Assembly (NCBI RefSeq): GCF_031755915.1
Contig: NC_083389.1
Location: 3,100,001 to 3,164,000, forward strand
Length of the DNA: 64,000 nucleotides
From: Ziziphus jujuba
Lineage: Eukaryota; Streptophyta; Magnoliopsida; Rosales; Rhamnaceae
Reading direction: 5' to 3'
Shown here: positions 19,789 to 32,607 of the stretch, piece after piece
How positions within the stretch are numbered: position 1 is the stretch's first letter
Layout of the letters: each line of letters opens with the position of its first letter
Notes under the pieces: model-generated
The model's input: the letters and a program-made list of their open reading frames with translations, nothing else
Told to the model about the DNA's origin: nothing
Databases searched by the model: none
Program-made: the position numbers and the translations under genes

Positions 19789-22700
19789 GAAACCTTTTTT
19801 ATCCAAGAACTTGTTTAGTAATACTGTAATGAAAGGAACATAGGAGTTTTTTGCTAGGTATTTGACCAAATAGGATCATCCAATTCCTATAGAACCTATC
19901 ACTAAAATACCCCTAGAGAGAGATAGGGGTGAGCAAAGCAAAAAAAGGTTTTCCATGAGATGGGAAATAAAACTATTAGCCCCACAGGAGGTTTATGAAT
20001 AAGTGATTGTCTGATAATGAGTAAGGAATATCTGTCTTTCTGCTAAACAGGATTTATTGAACTCATAACTCATTAGATACTTTTACGAATGTCAACTAAG
20101 TATTGTAAGTAAATTGCTCCCGGTTGTTCTATCATTTGATAACCAGAGTAATTATTTGATAAGTGATCACTATGAGCCAAACTCAATAGAATTTGATCAA
20201 TCCTTTTTTCTGTTGTTAACATGGAGAACTGAACTAAGAATTCTCTTTCTTTATCATCAATCGAATCACTATTTGAGACCTAGGATTCTATTTTATCATC
20301 AATCCAATCACCGTTCATGTTTTTTCTTTTTCTTATCAATGAATAGATCTCTTTACTTGTATGACTTAGATGTCTCGTATTTCTCAAAAAATTAATTCGA
20401 TTGATGGGATTTGGTATGATACTTATGAAATCGACGGTATCGATGAGATTGATATTTAAATATTTCTTCTTAGAACATATCGATTTGACCCCATAAGCGG
20501 GACCACCACCCCATTGCATGTTGCCGCGAGAAGCAGAACACCATATTTCTTCTAGACAATCTTTTAATTGTTCCAGAGCAACTAGAAATAGATTCTTTAA
20601 CCAGAAAGAATTCAGTTCAGATGTAGGATACCTATCCAGAAGTTTTCGCAACTCAATCATGTATGATGGAATAATCAAAGATTTGACCCTTTCGAACTCT
20701 GTCTGTAACTCACTATAGGCTCGAGAAACAAAGAGAAGGTGTGTCCGAATGAGATATCTAGCAACAAGAAGAAGGAAAAGGATTGAATAGAGGAACTCCT
20801 AAACATTTGGCGATCTCAGATGTGTTGATATCAATGCTGACTCATTATTTTGATGAATCATTTCTTCGGATAGAAGAAGATTATGTAAACACTTACTTGA
20901 AATCTCACTTATCAAATTTAATTATAGAAGACACAGTTTTTTCTGAAGAATTCACCATGATATATATGATCCATGCATAATATCATGAAAAATGGATACA
21001 AATTTTTGGCTGCTACTTAGTATCGACAATAGGTTTAAAAAAGTATCTAAAAATATCAAATTTGGATATTTGTATCCTGTCGAAGTAAGGAACCATGGCA
21101 TATATGTTTGGAATATATTCCATTTTGAGAGAGTTGAAAAAGCACTATCTCATTGAAAGGTTCTATACATCCACCTTTTCTCAAGGCATTTCTTTAGACA
21201 AAGACCCCCTTTTTTCCTCTTTTCGGATGGTAAATATTTCTCAGAACATGGAGTGTAAATGAAACCCATGTTTGAATTGAAATTGAGATATTGATGCAAG
21301 TTCTTCCTTTCTGAATCAGACAGATTCATATCTGAAAGAGGTTGACAATAAATTCTTTCAAAATTGACTATTTGTCCCTTTGTTAGAAGTGTTCCATAAA
21401 TGTCTGCGATCGAGTAAATAGCTCTACGAACAAATGGATCGGATCGAATTGGAAAATGGAAAGATTTGTACAAGATATTGAGGAATTGTCCATACATAAA
21501 ATCATAATTATTGATACATGCCTTTTCCACATAAAAAGGGAATCCTTTGTTACAATAGAAGCAGAAGTGATGTGGATTATTTAAGAATCGAAGTAAATTT
21601 GCTTTATAAAAGGAAAATATCAATGAATTTCTATGAAATGGTTTCACAGGATTTAGACAATTGTCTTGATCATGGGATATCATTGAGAAACAGGAATCCA
21701 TGTTATCAAAAGATTTCCTGCGATTATTTCTAGTATGGAATGAGTCAATCATCCACATTGGTATCTTATTGAACAAAAATGGTGATACTGTTCCTCCATT
21801 GATCAAGAATTTTACTTTTTGGGAAGTATCATGATACGAACCTAGGACGACCTGCTCCTAAACCCGTATTATATTAGCCCGGATCTAATTATGTTCAAGT
21901 TCTAATGGTCATCTTGACCCCTAACCAACCTGTGATTAGAAACCTTGGTATATAATGAAGACGCCACAATAGGTGATGGAATCCTATTGATAAGTTAAAA
22001 CTAAAACACTCATTCACTAATGGTGTTTTAGGTGTTCAAAAGAACAAATACAATTCAATGTCGCAAATAATTTTCTGGATGTTATCAAATTTATGTTCTT
22101 CCTCAAAAACAAGCCCTTATATAGGCTAAAAGAAACAAAATAAAACCCTAAAAACAAAAGGTAAAACCGGTCACCTATAGGAATTAAGAAACTTGGCCGA
22201 ATTCTAATACTTCCTAAACTAAGTATCCTAAACTAAATTTGATTAATTAATTCCTTTATTTTGAATTAGGAATTAATTAATTTACAATGGAAATAATAAA
22301 TTAATAACTTTCCTAAACTTATTTTTCCAGCAAATAAATAAATAAAAACTAAAAAGTAATGGAAGTTTCCTAAAACAAAAAGTAAAAACAAATTAGGAAA
22401 CTAAAATACTAGCTTTTTGACTAAGTTGACTTTGACCAATCTTTGACCAATTTGAACTCCAAATCAGCTTCAATATGCTTTTTAGGATGCCAAATAAGCT
22501 GAATATGAAGTCCCACACATTGCCCATTCTTGGAAGAGGAAGAAAAAGCCAACTCAGTAAAATACAGTAAAGCTAGCATAAAATATAGTAAAAAACAGGC
22601 CAAATTTGAAGCTATCCGTACAACCCCTTTTTGAATGCCTTTGAAGCTGGATTGACTTGATTTGATATCCTATAAGACATATGTATTGAATCCATATAGA

Positions 22701-25700
22701 TTTGGAACCATTTCATGTGCTCAGTGTCCATATTTGCACCAAAATCGCTACCCGAGTCTGTATCGGCTTCCACCACTTGGATGCTTAGAATAGGCTTTGT
22801 ACCTTCTAGTATGGACAAGCTCTATTGAGAATTGATTACCCCCTGTATAAATGCTCCCAGGTTGTCCTTAAATCTCTTAATTTGAGCTCTTGTGATTGGC
22901 CCGGTATTTATCCGTGTCGGATCAGCACCCCAGCAGGTTATCGGTTGAGCGGGCTCAAGCAGAATCACATCATATCATGATCATCCAATAAGAAGGGTTT
23001 CCATTTTTTCAAATGAATGATTTGAAGACATATTAAATCTAACAACTGATTGCAGAGTTGATCATTCAGACCTTTCAATTCATAGATGTGGATCTCGGAC
23101 CTATGAATGGGGATATTCTGCAAACTCATAAAGAAAAAATGAAGTGAATTAGACAAAAAGAGAAGAAACTTGGACAAAAAGAATGGAAGTGACTTAGACA
23201 AATATTTTTTGTTGATAACCTTAGACCAATCAATCAAATATTGATTAATACGTAATCGATCGAACACTACATAAAAATGAAAATGGCTATTCTGCTCAGA
23301 AATGAAATGTTCCAAATGTTCCGGTAAATTCTTGCTCCTATTGGACCATTTGTATCTATATGCATTAGGATCCCGATTCATGGATCTCTCAGTCTGAGAA
23401 ATAAAAATAAGAGGATCAAACCATTTCTTCTGACTCTTTTTCAAATTTGATAAATGTTGGTTGATCCTATATTTGATTATAGTTCTATGATTCAGAGTAT
23501 CATTTCCTATTTGATACCTTTGAATTCCATATTCAAAGTTGCAATCGGATCTATTCATTAAAAATAATCGATTCAATAGATTTCTTATGTACCCATGGGT
23601 TCTATATTGGATTTGAATAATATTTCGGATCAATGTATATTGATTGCCTCCATTATGTTGTTGCTAGCAAATACCACTATTTTTGGTTTTATATCTTCCA
23701 AATCATTCCCGCATGAGGTCCAGACCCTTTTTTTTTTTTATCTTTCGATAAAAAGATTCATTTTCTTCATAAAAAATAGGAGGTAGGACCAATAAAGATT
23801 TCCTTTTCGATTCATCCTTGGCGTTGAATACCTCATTCAAGAATTGTTTTTTATCCAATTTGTACGAATCAATAGAAAAAGAAAATCCCTTATGATACAT
23901 CAGATCCAGCTCGATTATTGATAGAGTGAATAGATATGCCATTTCTTGAACTTCTAATTCAAAATCATGGTGTAACGTGTATCCCCCCTGTTCACGTTAT
24001 GGAATAGATGAAATAAATCAAAAAATGGATTTTTGTTCAAGAATGAAATCTTATTGGAACTATCCAATTCATCCTTTGGAACTATATCACATCCCACATC
24101 TGATGAAATAGGATGAATTGAGACGGTATTTTGTAAATACGTAATTATCTTGAATATATTAACTATTTCTTTATTTTCTAATCGCTTAGAAAGTACAAAA
24201 GAAACATCTTGTTCTTTCTTGAACAATTTCTGATCTCTAATGGACCTCTTAGTAGGATTCGAATCCATATGATGTTTGGACCATCTGGTAGAGAAAAAAG
24301 AACAAATGGATCTTGTAGGATTTCTAAGAAATTCTTTGATTTCTTTTGGAAGTAGATGATTAGTCATCTGCTTCTCACGTTCCATGAATAGCTGGGACAT
24401 TTAGGAGTATCCAGAAAGGCATTTAGGGAATCGATCTGATTCTATCTCTATTCGTTTCATTTGAAGAAAGGAAGAATCCCAAAGAATCGATCTTTCTTTT
24501 AGTTGATGAATATATCTTTGATTGATCAATGTGTGATATTCTGAATCCTCATTACTAATGGAATCGAAATGATCTCTAGATCGATTAGAAGATCCTTTCA
24601 ATTGGCTAGAATTTGTTACTTGAACAAAATTGGATCTTATAGAATCATATTGAATATTTGACGATACATTCCGTACCTTGCTAAAAAACTGATCCTTATT
24701 CGTGCAAATTCTTTCCACAATTAAAGAAGAGATCTTGGCGGAATTGCCACATATGAAATCGAGCACAATTTTGCAAAGAAATAGCCCACTTGTTTCTCGA
24801 GAAGAGATGGGAAACATGCTCAATATCATTTGATTGAATAGTTCACCTAGCTCCTTGTTGTTTGAAGAAACCGTTCACTTCAATTGGTATTTTTTCATGA
24901 AAAGCAAACATGAGATAACAAATCCAGTCTATCACTAAGATTTCAAACAACTGACCCAAATTCAAGTTGATTATGTTTCGCATCTTCCTCGGAGAAAGAC
25001 GATTAAACAATTCCCAACCATGGTCCTTGCGGATCGGATCATCCATAGAATATACAAAAAGAAACTCTAGATATTTGATATCTTTCTCTTTGAATGAGAT
25101 CTCAATTCCAGCGATGATTTCATTAGATATCTTACAACTACAATCCCTCTTTTTTCTGATCCATTTCCTCCACCACCACGAACCCCTATTAGATTCAGGC
25201 ATGATACACTTTTTAGTTATTGGGAGAAACCAAGTACTCTCTTTTGGATCCAGGAAACAACTCTCAGAGATCTTTTGGAAGATACAGGAGCGAAATAATC
25301 AACTTATTGATATTGGAAAACCCGAAAGATTCTTCCAATGTATCATTTTTGGGTCCAATGAAATTCATGGGTATAGGAAGAAGCCCTGTCAAATAGAGAT
25401 TTTTTCTTTCGACCATCTTTTGATTGTTAATATGATGTATAAGGACCGCTACTACAAATAGTACTACATCTTTGATCGTAAAATATCAATTGCTTATTGA
25501 ACCCCGTAAATGTGAATTGCATGAAAGTAGGATACTCCAAATTTGAGAGTCCAAGAGTTTTATAAAATGTTCTTGATGGAAAAACATGTGAACGAAAGAT
25601 CCCACTAAATTGAATTAGGTCCATGAATCTAAGAAATAGTGAGAATTCTTCATGTCTCTTAATATCTCTATTAATTCGACAATCCAGCATTTGAATTGAT

Positions 25701-25710
25701 GTCCTTTCAT
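19789..25710 (-). pseudogene. ycf2: Ycf2, 5' half to middle, split by a solo LTR
   Basis: The start codon is the ATG at 25708-25710 ([10 protein letters not shown]). The copy continues through many broken frames (25202-24843, 24829-24401, 24400-23954, 23942-23703, 23633-22965, 21806-21150, 20678-20280). It reaches the region just after the nucleotide-binding segment ([15 protein letters not shown]) near 19790. Ycf2 (~2,280 residues) is an AAA-type motor protein of the plastid envelope. About 55-60% of the gene is represented. A solo LTR interrupts it at 21832-22972, and the sequence joins perfectly (DDHDTSQK-like) when that is removed. trnI-CAU lies upstream as in plastids. Confidence 0.93.
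21832..22972 (-). repeat. solo LTR inside ycf2, with target-site duplication
   Basis: Complete 1,141-bp LTR, minus strand, TGATACGAACCTAGG to 'gcagaatcacatca'. It is flanked by the 5-bp direct repeat TATCA at 21827-21831 and 22973-22977. The ycf2 sequence on the two sides is contiguous once the insertion is removed. This proves that the plastid DNA was already in the nucleus when the element moved. The terminal pol codons lie in the right part of the LTR. Confidence 0.95.
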
Positions 25711-25798
25711 TGAGTCCTCCTAAATTGCATTGATTTATCCTAAAGATTTCATTTGAATTGGAATTTGGTTATTCACCATGTACAGGTATCCCTGCTAA

Positions 25799-25872
25799 GC
25801 ATCCATGGCTGAATGGTTAAAGCGCCCAACTCATAATTGGTAAATTTGTAGGTTCAATTCCCACTGGATGCA
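25799..25872 (+). tRNA. trnI-CAU: plastid-derived tRNA-Ile(CAU)
   Basis: 74 nt, GCATCCATGGCTGAATGGTTAAAG to ACTGGATGCA, anticodon CAT in CAACTCATAATTG. The D-arm, anticodon arm and acceptor ends pair. Differences from the usual gene are in the variable region and T-stem (TAAATTTGTAGG for CGAATTCGTAGG; CCCACTGG for CCTACTGG). Placement between ycf2 and rpl23 is canonical. Confidence 0.88.
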
Positions 25873-26041
25873 CGCCAATGGGACCTCCAATAAAGTAAGT
25901 CTATTGGAATTGGCTCTGTATCAATGGAATCTCATCATCCATACACAACGAATTAGTGTGGTATATTTGTATCATAACATATGAGCAGTAAGAACTAGCA
26001 TTCTTATTGAGACTAGAACTCATAGGGAAGAATATAGATTT

Positions 26042-26322
26042 ATGGATGGAATCAAATATGCAGTATTTACCGACCAAAGTATTCAATTATTGTTGAAAAA
26101 TGAATATACTTCTAATTTCGAATCACGATCAACTAGGACAAAAATAACGCATTGGGTCGAACTCTTCTTTAGTGTCAAGGTAATAGCTATGAATAGTTAT
26201 CGACTCCTGGGAAAGGGTAGAAGAATGGACCTATTATGGGACATACAACGTATTATAGATGTATGATCATTACGCTTCAACTAGATTATTCTATTCCACC
26301 GGTTAGAAAGAAACGAACTTAA
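26042..26322 (+). pseudogene. rpl23: plastid ribosomal protein L23, frameshifted
   Basis: From the ATG at 26042: [20 protein letters not shown].., then [20 protein letters not shown] and a GKGRR block, all L23 features (50S protein near the peptide exit). The copy is 281 bp against the usual 282. A one-base loss after GRRM shifts the frame, and translation ends at 26266, while the expected end (KRT, TAA at 26320-26322) is still recognisable. Confidence 0.9.
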
Positions 26323-26340
26323 ATCAAAATACATAATAGC

Positions 26341-27135
26341 ATGGCAATACATTTATACAAAACTTATACCCCGAGCACACATAAAGGAGCCGTAGACAGT
26401 CAAGTGAAATCCAATCCATGAAATAATTTGATCTATGGGCAGCATCATTGTGGTAAAGGTCATAATCCCAGAGGAATCATTACCGCATGGCATAGAGGGG
26501 GAGGACATAAGCATCTATACCGTAAAATCGATATTCGACGGAATGGAAAAGACATATATGGTAGAATCGTAGCTCTAGAGTATGATCCTAATCGAAATGC
26601 ATACATTTGTCTCATACACTATGGGGATTGTGAGAAAAGATATATTTTATATCCCAGAGGGGCTGTAAATGGAGATACCATTGTTTCTGGTACATAAGTT
26701 CCTATAAAAATGGGAAATGCCCTACCTTTGAGTACGGTTTGAACTATTGATTTACATAATTGAAGTAACCAATTAGGTTTACGAGGAAACCTAGAAATCA
26801 ATCGCTGATCCAATTTGAGTACCTCTACAGGATAGACCTCAATAGAAAACTAAAGAGTAATAGAACCAAGTGATTAAGTTCAGTAGTTCCTCATATAAAA
26901 TTATTGACTATAGAGATATAGTAAGATGGAGAAGACAAAATTATTTCAAGCACCGACAGAACCAGAAGTGCCTCTTGTTTTAAAGAGAGGAGGATGGGTT
27001 ATTCACATTTCATTTGATGGTCAGAGGCGAATTGAAAGCTAAGCAGTGGTAATTCTAAGTATTCCAGGGGGGGAAAAAGAGAGACATCTCCTATGTTACC
27101 CGTAATATGTGGAAGTATCGATGTAACACATAGCA
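26341..27135 (+). pseudogene. rpl2: plastid ribosomal protein L2, exon 1 and part of the intron
   Basis: Exon 1 spans 26341-26731 (391 bp, the usual size): [11 protein letters not shown].., [27 protein letters not shown]. Two in-frame stops interrupt it. TGA stands for the CGA Arg codon just before NNLIYG, and TAA for the GAA Glu codon in GTEVP. The group II intron begins at 26732 (GTACGG, usually GTGCGG) and is lost at about 27135 where gypsy element R3 begins. Exon 2 is absent. L2 is a core 50S protein of the peptidyl-transferase region. Confidence 0.92.
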
Positions 27136-30100
27136 TGGAGGAGCTTCAAGTAGTTGGAGGATTGGTTCAACTAGTTGAAAAAGCAATCCCGCATTCGAGC
27201 CAAGACCCAAGCTGAAGCAAGAGGAAAGAAGTGCCATTCGGCCAAGGAGACACAACTAGGCTGAACTTGTACAAGCACCAAAACCAAAGGGTAAGGATGA
27301 TCCTAAACCATCTAGAGCTCATGATAGTGTGTGTTTTAAATGTCAGGGCCGTGGACATATTGCCAACCAATGTCCAAATAGAAGAGTTATGGTGCTGAAG
27401 GACAATGGAGAGCTAAAATCAAACAGTGAGAAGTTAGAAGCTAAGATTGAGCATGATGAGGAAGAATTTAAAGAAGAAGAGCATGATGAACCTGTGACTC
27501 AGAAGGCTTCAAAGGTTGAGTTAAGTTTGTTGGCACGTAGAGTCTTGACCGTGTATAAGGATGAAGAGCAAGTGCAAAGGGAAAATATTTTCTACACTCG
27601 ATGTGACATCCAAGGTAATATTTGTAATATGATTATAGACAATAGGAGTAGTGCCAATGTTATTAGCACTGTTGTGGTGGAGAAATTAGGGTTAACAACA
27701 ATCAAACATCCAGAACTATATAGACTTCAATGGCTTAATGATAGTGGAGAGATGGTAAATAAACAGCCAAGATAAAGTTTAGTATTGATAACTATGTGGA
27801 TGTGGTTTTGTGTGATGTTGTACCTATGTATGTAGGATATATTTTATTGGGAAGATTGTGGCAATTTGACAAGAATACCATACATTTTAATCGAGAAAAT
27901 TCCATTGCGTTCTGATTTAAAAGTAAGAAATTTAAGCTTAAGCCGTTGATACCAAGGGAGGTGTTTAGAAATCAAATGAAAATGCAACAAAGAAGGGAGG
28001 CCAAATGGTAAAGGGAGAAGACCATCATGCCACCCACAGCTTCAACAAGCAAATAAGAGGGCAAGGACGAGCCGCATCACTTAGGTAAGCTTTCTAAACC
28101 TGAGAGTGAGAAGAAAAAGGAAGAGAAGAAAAATATCAACTTTTATCTTTGTCAAGGTGAAGTTAAAAAGGAATTTTTAAATAAGAAACCTATGCTGGTC
28201 ATGATATATAAAGATGCATTTTTAAATCATATAGATAATCTTGAAGAGCCTGCATTGTCGAGATTTATTTCTTCTCTTTTGCAAGAGTTTGATGACATTT
28301 TTCTAGAGAAGATTCCTAATGGTTTACTACCTATTCAAGGAATTGAACACCAAATAGATTTCATCCTCGAAGCCACAATTCCTAATAGGCCTGTATACAA
28401 AAGTAATCCCAATGAGATAAAGGAGTTTCAATGCCAGGTAAGTGAATTGCTAAACAAAGGTTACATTAGAGCAAGCATGAGTTAATGTGCTATACCTTGA
28501 TTGTTAGTGACTAAGAAAGATGGATCTTAGAGAATGTTTATAGATTGTAGGGCCATTAAAAACACAACTGTCAAGTATAGGCATCTTATTCCTAGATTAG
28601 ATGATATACTTCATGAATTATATGGTGCATGCATGTTTTCAAAAATTGACCTTAGGAGTGAGTATCATTAAATAAGAATGTACAAAGGAGATGAGTGAAA
28701 GATTGCATTTAAGATAAAACATGGTTTGTATGAGTGGTTAGTAATGCCTTTTGGATTAACTAATGCACCTAGTACTTTCATGAGATTCATGAACCATGTT
28801 ATGTGCCAAGTAATTGGAAAATTTATGGTTTTTATTTTTGATGATATTCTTGTATATAGTAGAAATTTAGATAATATGTAAAACACCTTAGATTAGTTTT
28901 AGAAGTACTTAGGAAAAAAGGATTGTTTGCTAATCCCAAAAAATGTGACTTTTTTCAAGATGAGCTTGTGTGTCTAAGATTTGTTGTGAGTGTTGTAGGA
29001 ATCAAGGTTGACCAATCCAAGGTCAAAGCAATCCAAGATTGGCCGAAACCTATTACTATTACCTAGTAAGAAGTTTTCATGGTTTGGCTAGTTTTTATAG
29101 GAGATTTGTCGAGGACTTTAGTACTATTGTAGCACAATTAACCAAAATAATAAAGAACAATGTGGGATTCCAATAAGAAAAGGCACAAGAAAAGTCTTTT
29201 AACTTGTTGAAAGAAAAATTAACTAATGCTCCTCTATTGGTTTTACCTAATTTTTCTAAGACTTTTGAGATTGAATGTATACTTCAAGTGTAGGTATTGG
29301 AGCGGTGTTGATGCAGGAAGAAAGACCTATAGCATACTTTAGTAAGAAGTTGAATGGGACGGCATTGAATTATCCAACTTATGACAAAGAGATGTATGCT
29401 TTAGTTTGAGCTTTGGAGACATGGTAACATTACTTAATGCCAAAGAAATTTGGGATTAACATAGACCATGAATCTTTGAAGCATATTAAAGGCCAAAAGA
29501 AGCTTAACCGGTGGCATATAATCCATTGAGACTTTTTCTCATGTCATACGCTACAAGAAAGTTAAAGAAAATATGGTAGTCGATGCTTTATCGCGAAGTA
29601 TGTTTTATTTTCAACCTTAGATGCTAAATTTTTTGGTTTTGAACAAGTAAGGAAATTTGTGAGCATGATATTGACTTCCATGAAATATATAGAAATTGTA
29701 GCATTAGGGAATTACTTGTTAAGGAAGGTCACGGTGGGGGTTTAAGAGGACACTTTGATGTAGCAAAAACTTTGTCCATATTACAATAATACTTTTATTG
29801 GGCAAACATGAGGAGAGATGTAAAGAGGATTTGTGAGAGGTATATCAGGTGTAGAAAGTCAAAATATAAGCTAAAACCACATGGTTTGTATATGCCATTA
29901 CCTATTCCTCCTTATCCTTGGGTGTATTTATCTATGGATTTTGTATTGGGGTTACCTAGGTTAAAGATGGGTAAGGACTCTATTTTTGTGGTTGTTGATG
30001 ATTTTCTAAGATGACACATTTCATAGCATGTAATAGGATTGATGATGCATCTTATGTAGATAATTTGTTCTTTAAGAAAGTGGTGAGACTTCATGGCATA

Positions 30101-31063
30101 CCTAGGACTATTGTTTCAGATAGGGATGCTAAGTTCTTAAGTTATTTTTGAAAAACATTGTGAGCTAATTTAGGTACTAAAAATTTTATTTTTCACTACT
30201 TTTTATTCATAGATTGATGGATAAAATGAAGTAGTGAATAGAATTTTGTCTGCATTGTTGAGAGCATTAATTAGTAGAAATTTGAGAACTTGGGAAGAAT
30301 GTTTGCCGCATGTTAAGTTTGCTTATAATAGAACCCTACATTCTGCTACTAAATATTCACCGTTCAAAATTTTTTATGGTTTTAATCCTGTAACTCCATT
30401 AGATTTAATACATTTGCCTTTAAGTGAACATGCTAATCTAGATGGTAAATAGAAAGCTGAGTTTGTTAAGCAGATTCATGAAAAGACCAGAGAAAACATT
30501 GACAGGAGGACTAAACAGTATGCTAAAGCTGCGAATCAAGGTCGGATTAAGGTAGTGTTCGAACCATGAGATTGGGTTTGGTTGTACTTGAGAAACAAGA
30601 GGTTTCTTGAACAACACAAGTCAAAGCTTTTGCCTCAAGGAGATGGACCTTTTCAAGTTATGGGGAGGGTCAATGAAAATGCCTACAAGCATGATTTGCC
30701 AGATGAGTATAATGTGAGTGCTACTTTTAATGTTTCTAATTTATCTTCTTTTTCTACAGGTGATGATTTCGATTTGAATGCAAATCATTTTCAAGAGGAG
30801 AGAATGATGAGAACCCGTCCATACCCGTACAATCAACTATTTGCTAGGGTGCTGATCCTGTGCAACTGAAGACCAAGCCAATTGCTAGGGCTCAAGCTAA
30901 GAGATTTAAGGACAAATTTTTTAGCTTCATACAAAATGTAATTAAATCTCAAGAGGTCATATTAGTATCAAAAGATTCTAAGATCTTCCTGAGCATCCAA
31001 GTTGTGAAGGCAGAAATGGACCCGGGAAGCTGTTTTACTGCATTTGAGGACTCTGAGCAGTAA
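27136..31063 (+). pseudogene. R3 gag-pol remnant
   Basis: Recognisable in order: zinc knuckle CFKCQGRGHIANQC (about 27330-27375), protease MIIDNRSSANV (catalytic D kept, SG lost), RT from [20 protein letters not shown] (28300) with [13 protein letters not shown] sequence written IFDDILVYS (28835-28865), RNase H (29380-29480), and integrase zinc-binding ([21 protein letters not shown], one Cys replaced by Tyr) and catalytic core (29930-30450). The C-terminal part has FLEQHKSKLLPQGDGPFQVM and the terminal KPIARAQAKRFKDKF. The stop at 31061-31063 lies 86 codons inside the LTR, as in R1. Confidence 0.85.
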
Positions 31064-31972
31064 GGGGCGAGTTTGTTAGCCTATGAATGTGTTTGAGCTC
31101 ACTAAGAGCCCATGAAATCATATCAGGGTAGAGCAAGGGCACCCAAGTATGTCATTAGCGTCCAAGTTTCCACATTAGCTGGATTTAGCTAGTTTGGCAT
31201 TGGGAAGGAGCTCACTTGCATTCCAAGCAAGCTTTGATAATTTCAATCAATGCCAACACGTGGGGACCAGTTCTAATCGTACTAGACATCCTACATGGCA
31301 TGTTGAATTAAATTTGGATCCTAAATTATTTGGAGATTAGACCACTACAGCTTATTTGGAAAACTAGTCAAATCAGATTTGGAGCCTAAATTAGCAGGAG
31401 ATTGGACAAGTATAGCTTATTTGGAAATTTAATAAACTATTTTCCAAATATGAAATTTGACTTTTGTTTTAGAAAATAGTCTTTATTTTTTGTTTTTATT
31501 TAATTATTTGCTAGGCAAATTAATTTAGCAAGGTTGAATTTCAATATCTGTGGTTGTAAATTAATTAATACAAACTAGATTAGAAAAGACATATAAAATT
31601 CAGCCACACCTTTTGTTTAGTTTTATTGGCCGTTTTTTACCTATTGTTTTAGGGTTTTGATTTTGTCACTCTAGCCTATTTAAAGCCTTATTTCTCAATA
31701 AATGAAATTACATTATTCATTTAGAAAAATTACTGTGAAAAAGATTTCTCTTTACTCTCTTTATAACACCTAAAACATGGAATAAGGAGCGAGTGTTTTA
31801 GTTTGACTTATCAAGAGGACAATCCAGAACCTATTGTGGCATCTTCGACATATATCAAGGTTTTTAATCACAGATTGATTAAGGGTCAAGGTGGCCATTA
31901 GAATCTGAACTTAATTTTGATCTGGGCTAATAGAATCCGGGTTTAAAAGCAAGTCGACCTAGGTTCATATCA
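30805..31972 (+). repeat. 3' LTR of R3
   Basis: Begins TGATGAGAACCCG right after the QEER codons, the same point at which the LTR starts in R1, and ends GTTCATATCA. Length is 1,168 bp. Conserved landmarks are 'acacctaaaaca', 'cctattgtggc.tct' and 'gatctgggctaa'. A TATA-like 'ctatttaaag' and an 'aataaa' lie at about 31676 and 31698. Confidence 0.85.
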
Positions 31973-32607
31973 ACTGGTGAACTGTCACTGCTTGGTTTGT
32001 TGTTGGGTTATTGGGTTGGTGGGTTACTATCATTTCTGGGTTTCTTGGTGTGTTTGTTGTTGGTTTGCTGGGTTGCTATTTTTGCTGGATTGCTAGGTTA
32101 CTAGTTGCTGTATTGCTGTGTTGCACAAGTTGAAGGTGGAAAAAACTTAGTTCTTGGGTTTTTTTTTTCAAATTTAATCGGATATTTTTCTCAATCTTGT
32201 TTGGGTTGATATTTTGTTTATGATTTTGCTTGGGATTGGGGCTTTTGTCACGATTTTACTTAGAATTAGAGTTTTGTTCTTGATTTTGCAATGGGGTTGG
32301 GTTTTCATTTTGATTTTGGTCACTCTTTGTGTAGTGGTTTGGGTTAGCACAGTGACTGAAGTTTGCTCCATTGGGTGATCAACTTGGCCTCAAGTTGTGT
32401 TTGGGTTTAGTTATTGGGATTGTGTCAAATTTGGCGTCGTTGAAAAATGTATCCTTAATTTTATTTTATTGGCTGCTAATATGAAATTGAATTATTATAT
32501 GAGTCTGAATTAGATAAAAATATTCATTTTGTATATTTTTATTATATGTTTATAATATTATATTAAAGCAATAGTTGTTCTAATATGCATGGGAAATTTG
32601 AGATGTA
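31973..32607. other. GT-rich then AT-rich stretch without a gene
   Basis: 31973-32160 is a degenerate GT-rich tract with repeated 'ttgctgggttgct' words. 32160-32390 continues with alternating 'gattttg' / 'gggttggg' words. Neither carries a supported gene. It could be the 5' side of the CACTA remnant that follows or independent simple sequence. Confidence 0.45.

Larger units (their letters stand above)
27136..31972 (+). mobile_element. CRM-like gypsy element R3, 5' truncated, most diverged copy
   Basis: Plus strand: end of gag with zinc knuckle, protease, RT, RNase H, integrase and a 3' LTR ending GTTCATATCA at 31972. The leader, the first part of gag and the 5' LTR are missing; gag begins abruptly against the rpl2 intron. 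Frames are broken at least a dozen times and the LTR is visibly more diverged from the rest of the family, so this looks like the oldest insertion here. No matching target duplication can be tested because the left end is gone. Confidence 0.87.

Noticed and set aside
31973..32160. GT-rich tract as a telomere-like repeat
   Set aside because: Words such as 'gctgggttgct' do not match the plant telomere unit TTTAGGG and have no fixed period.
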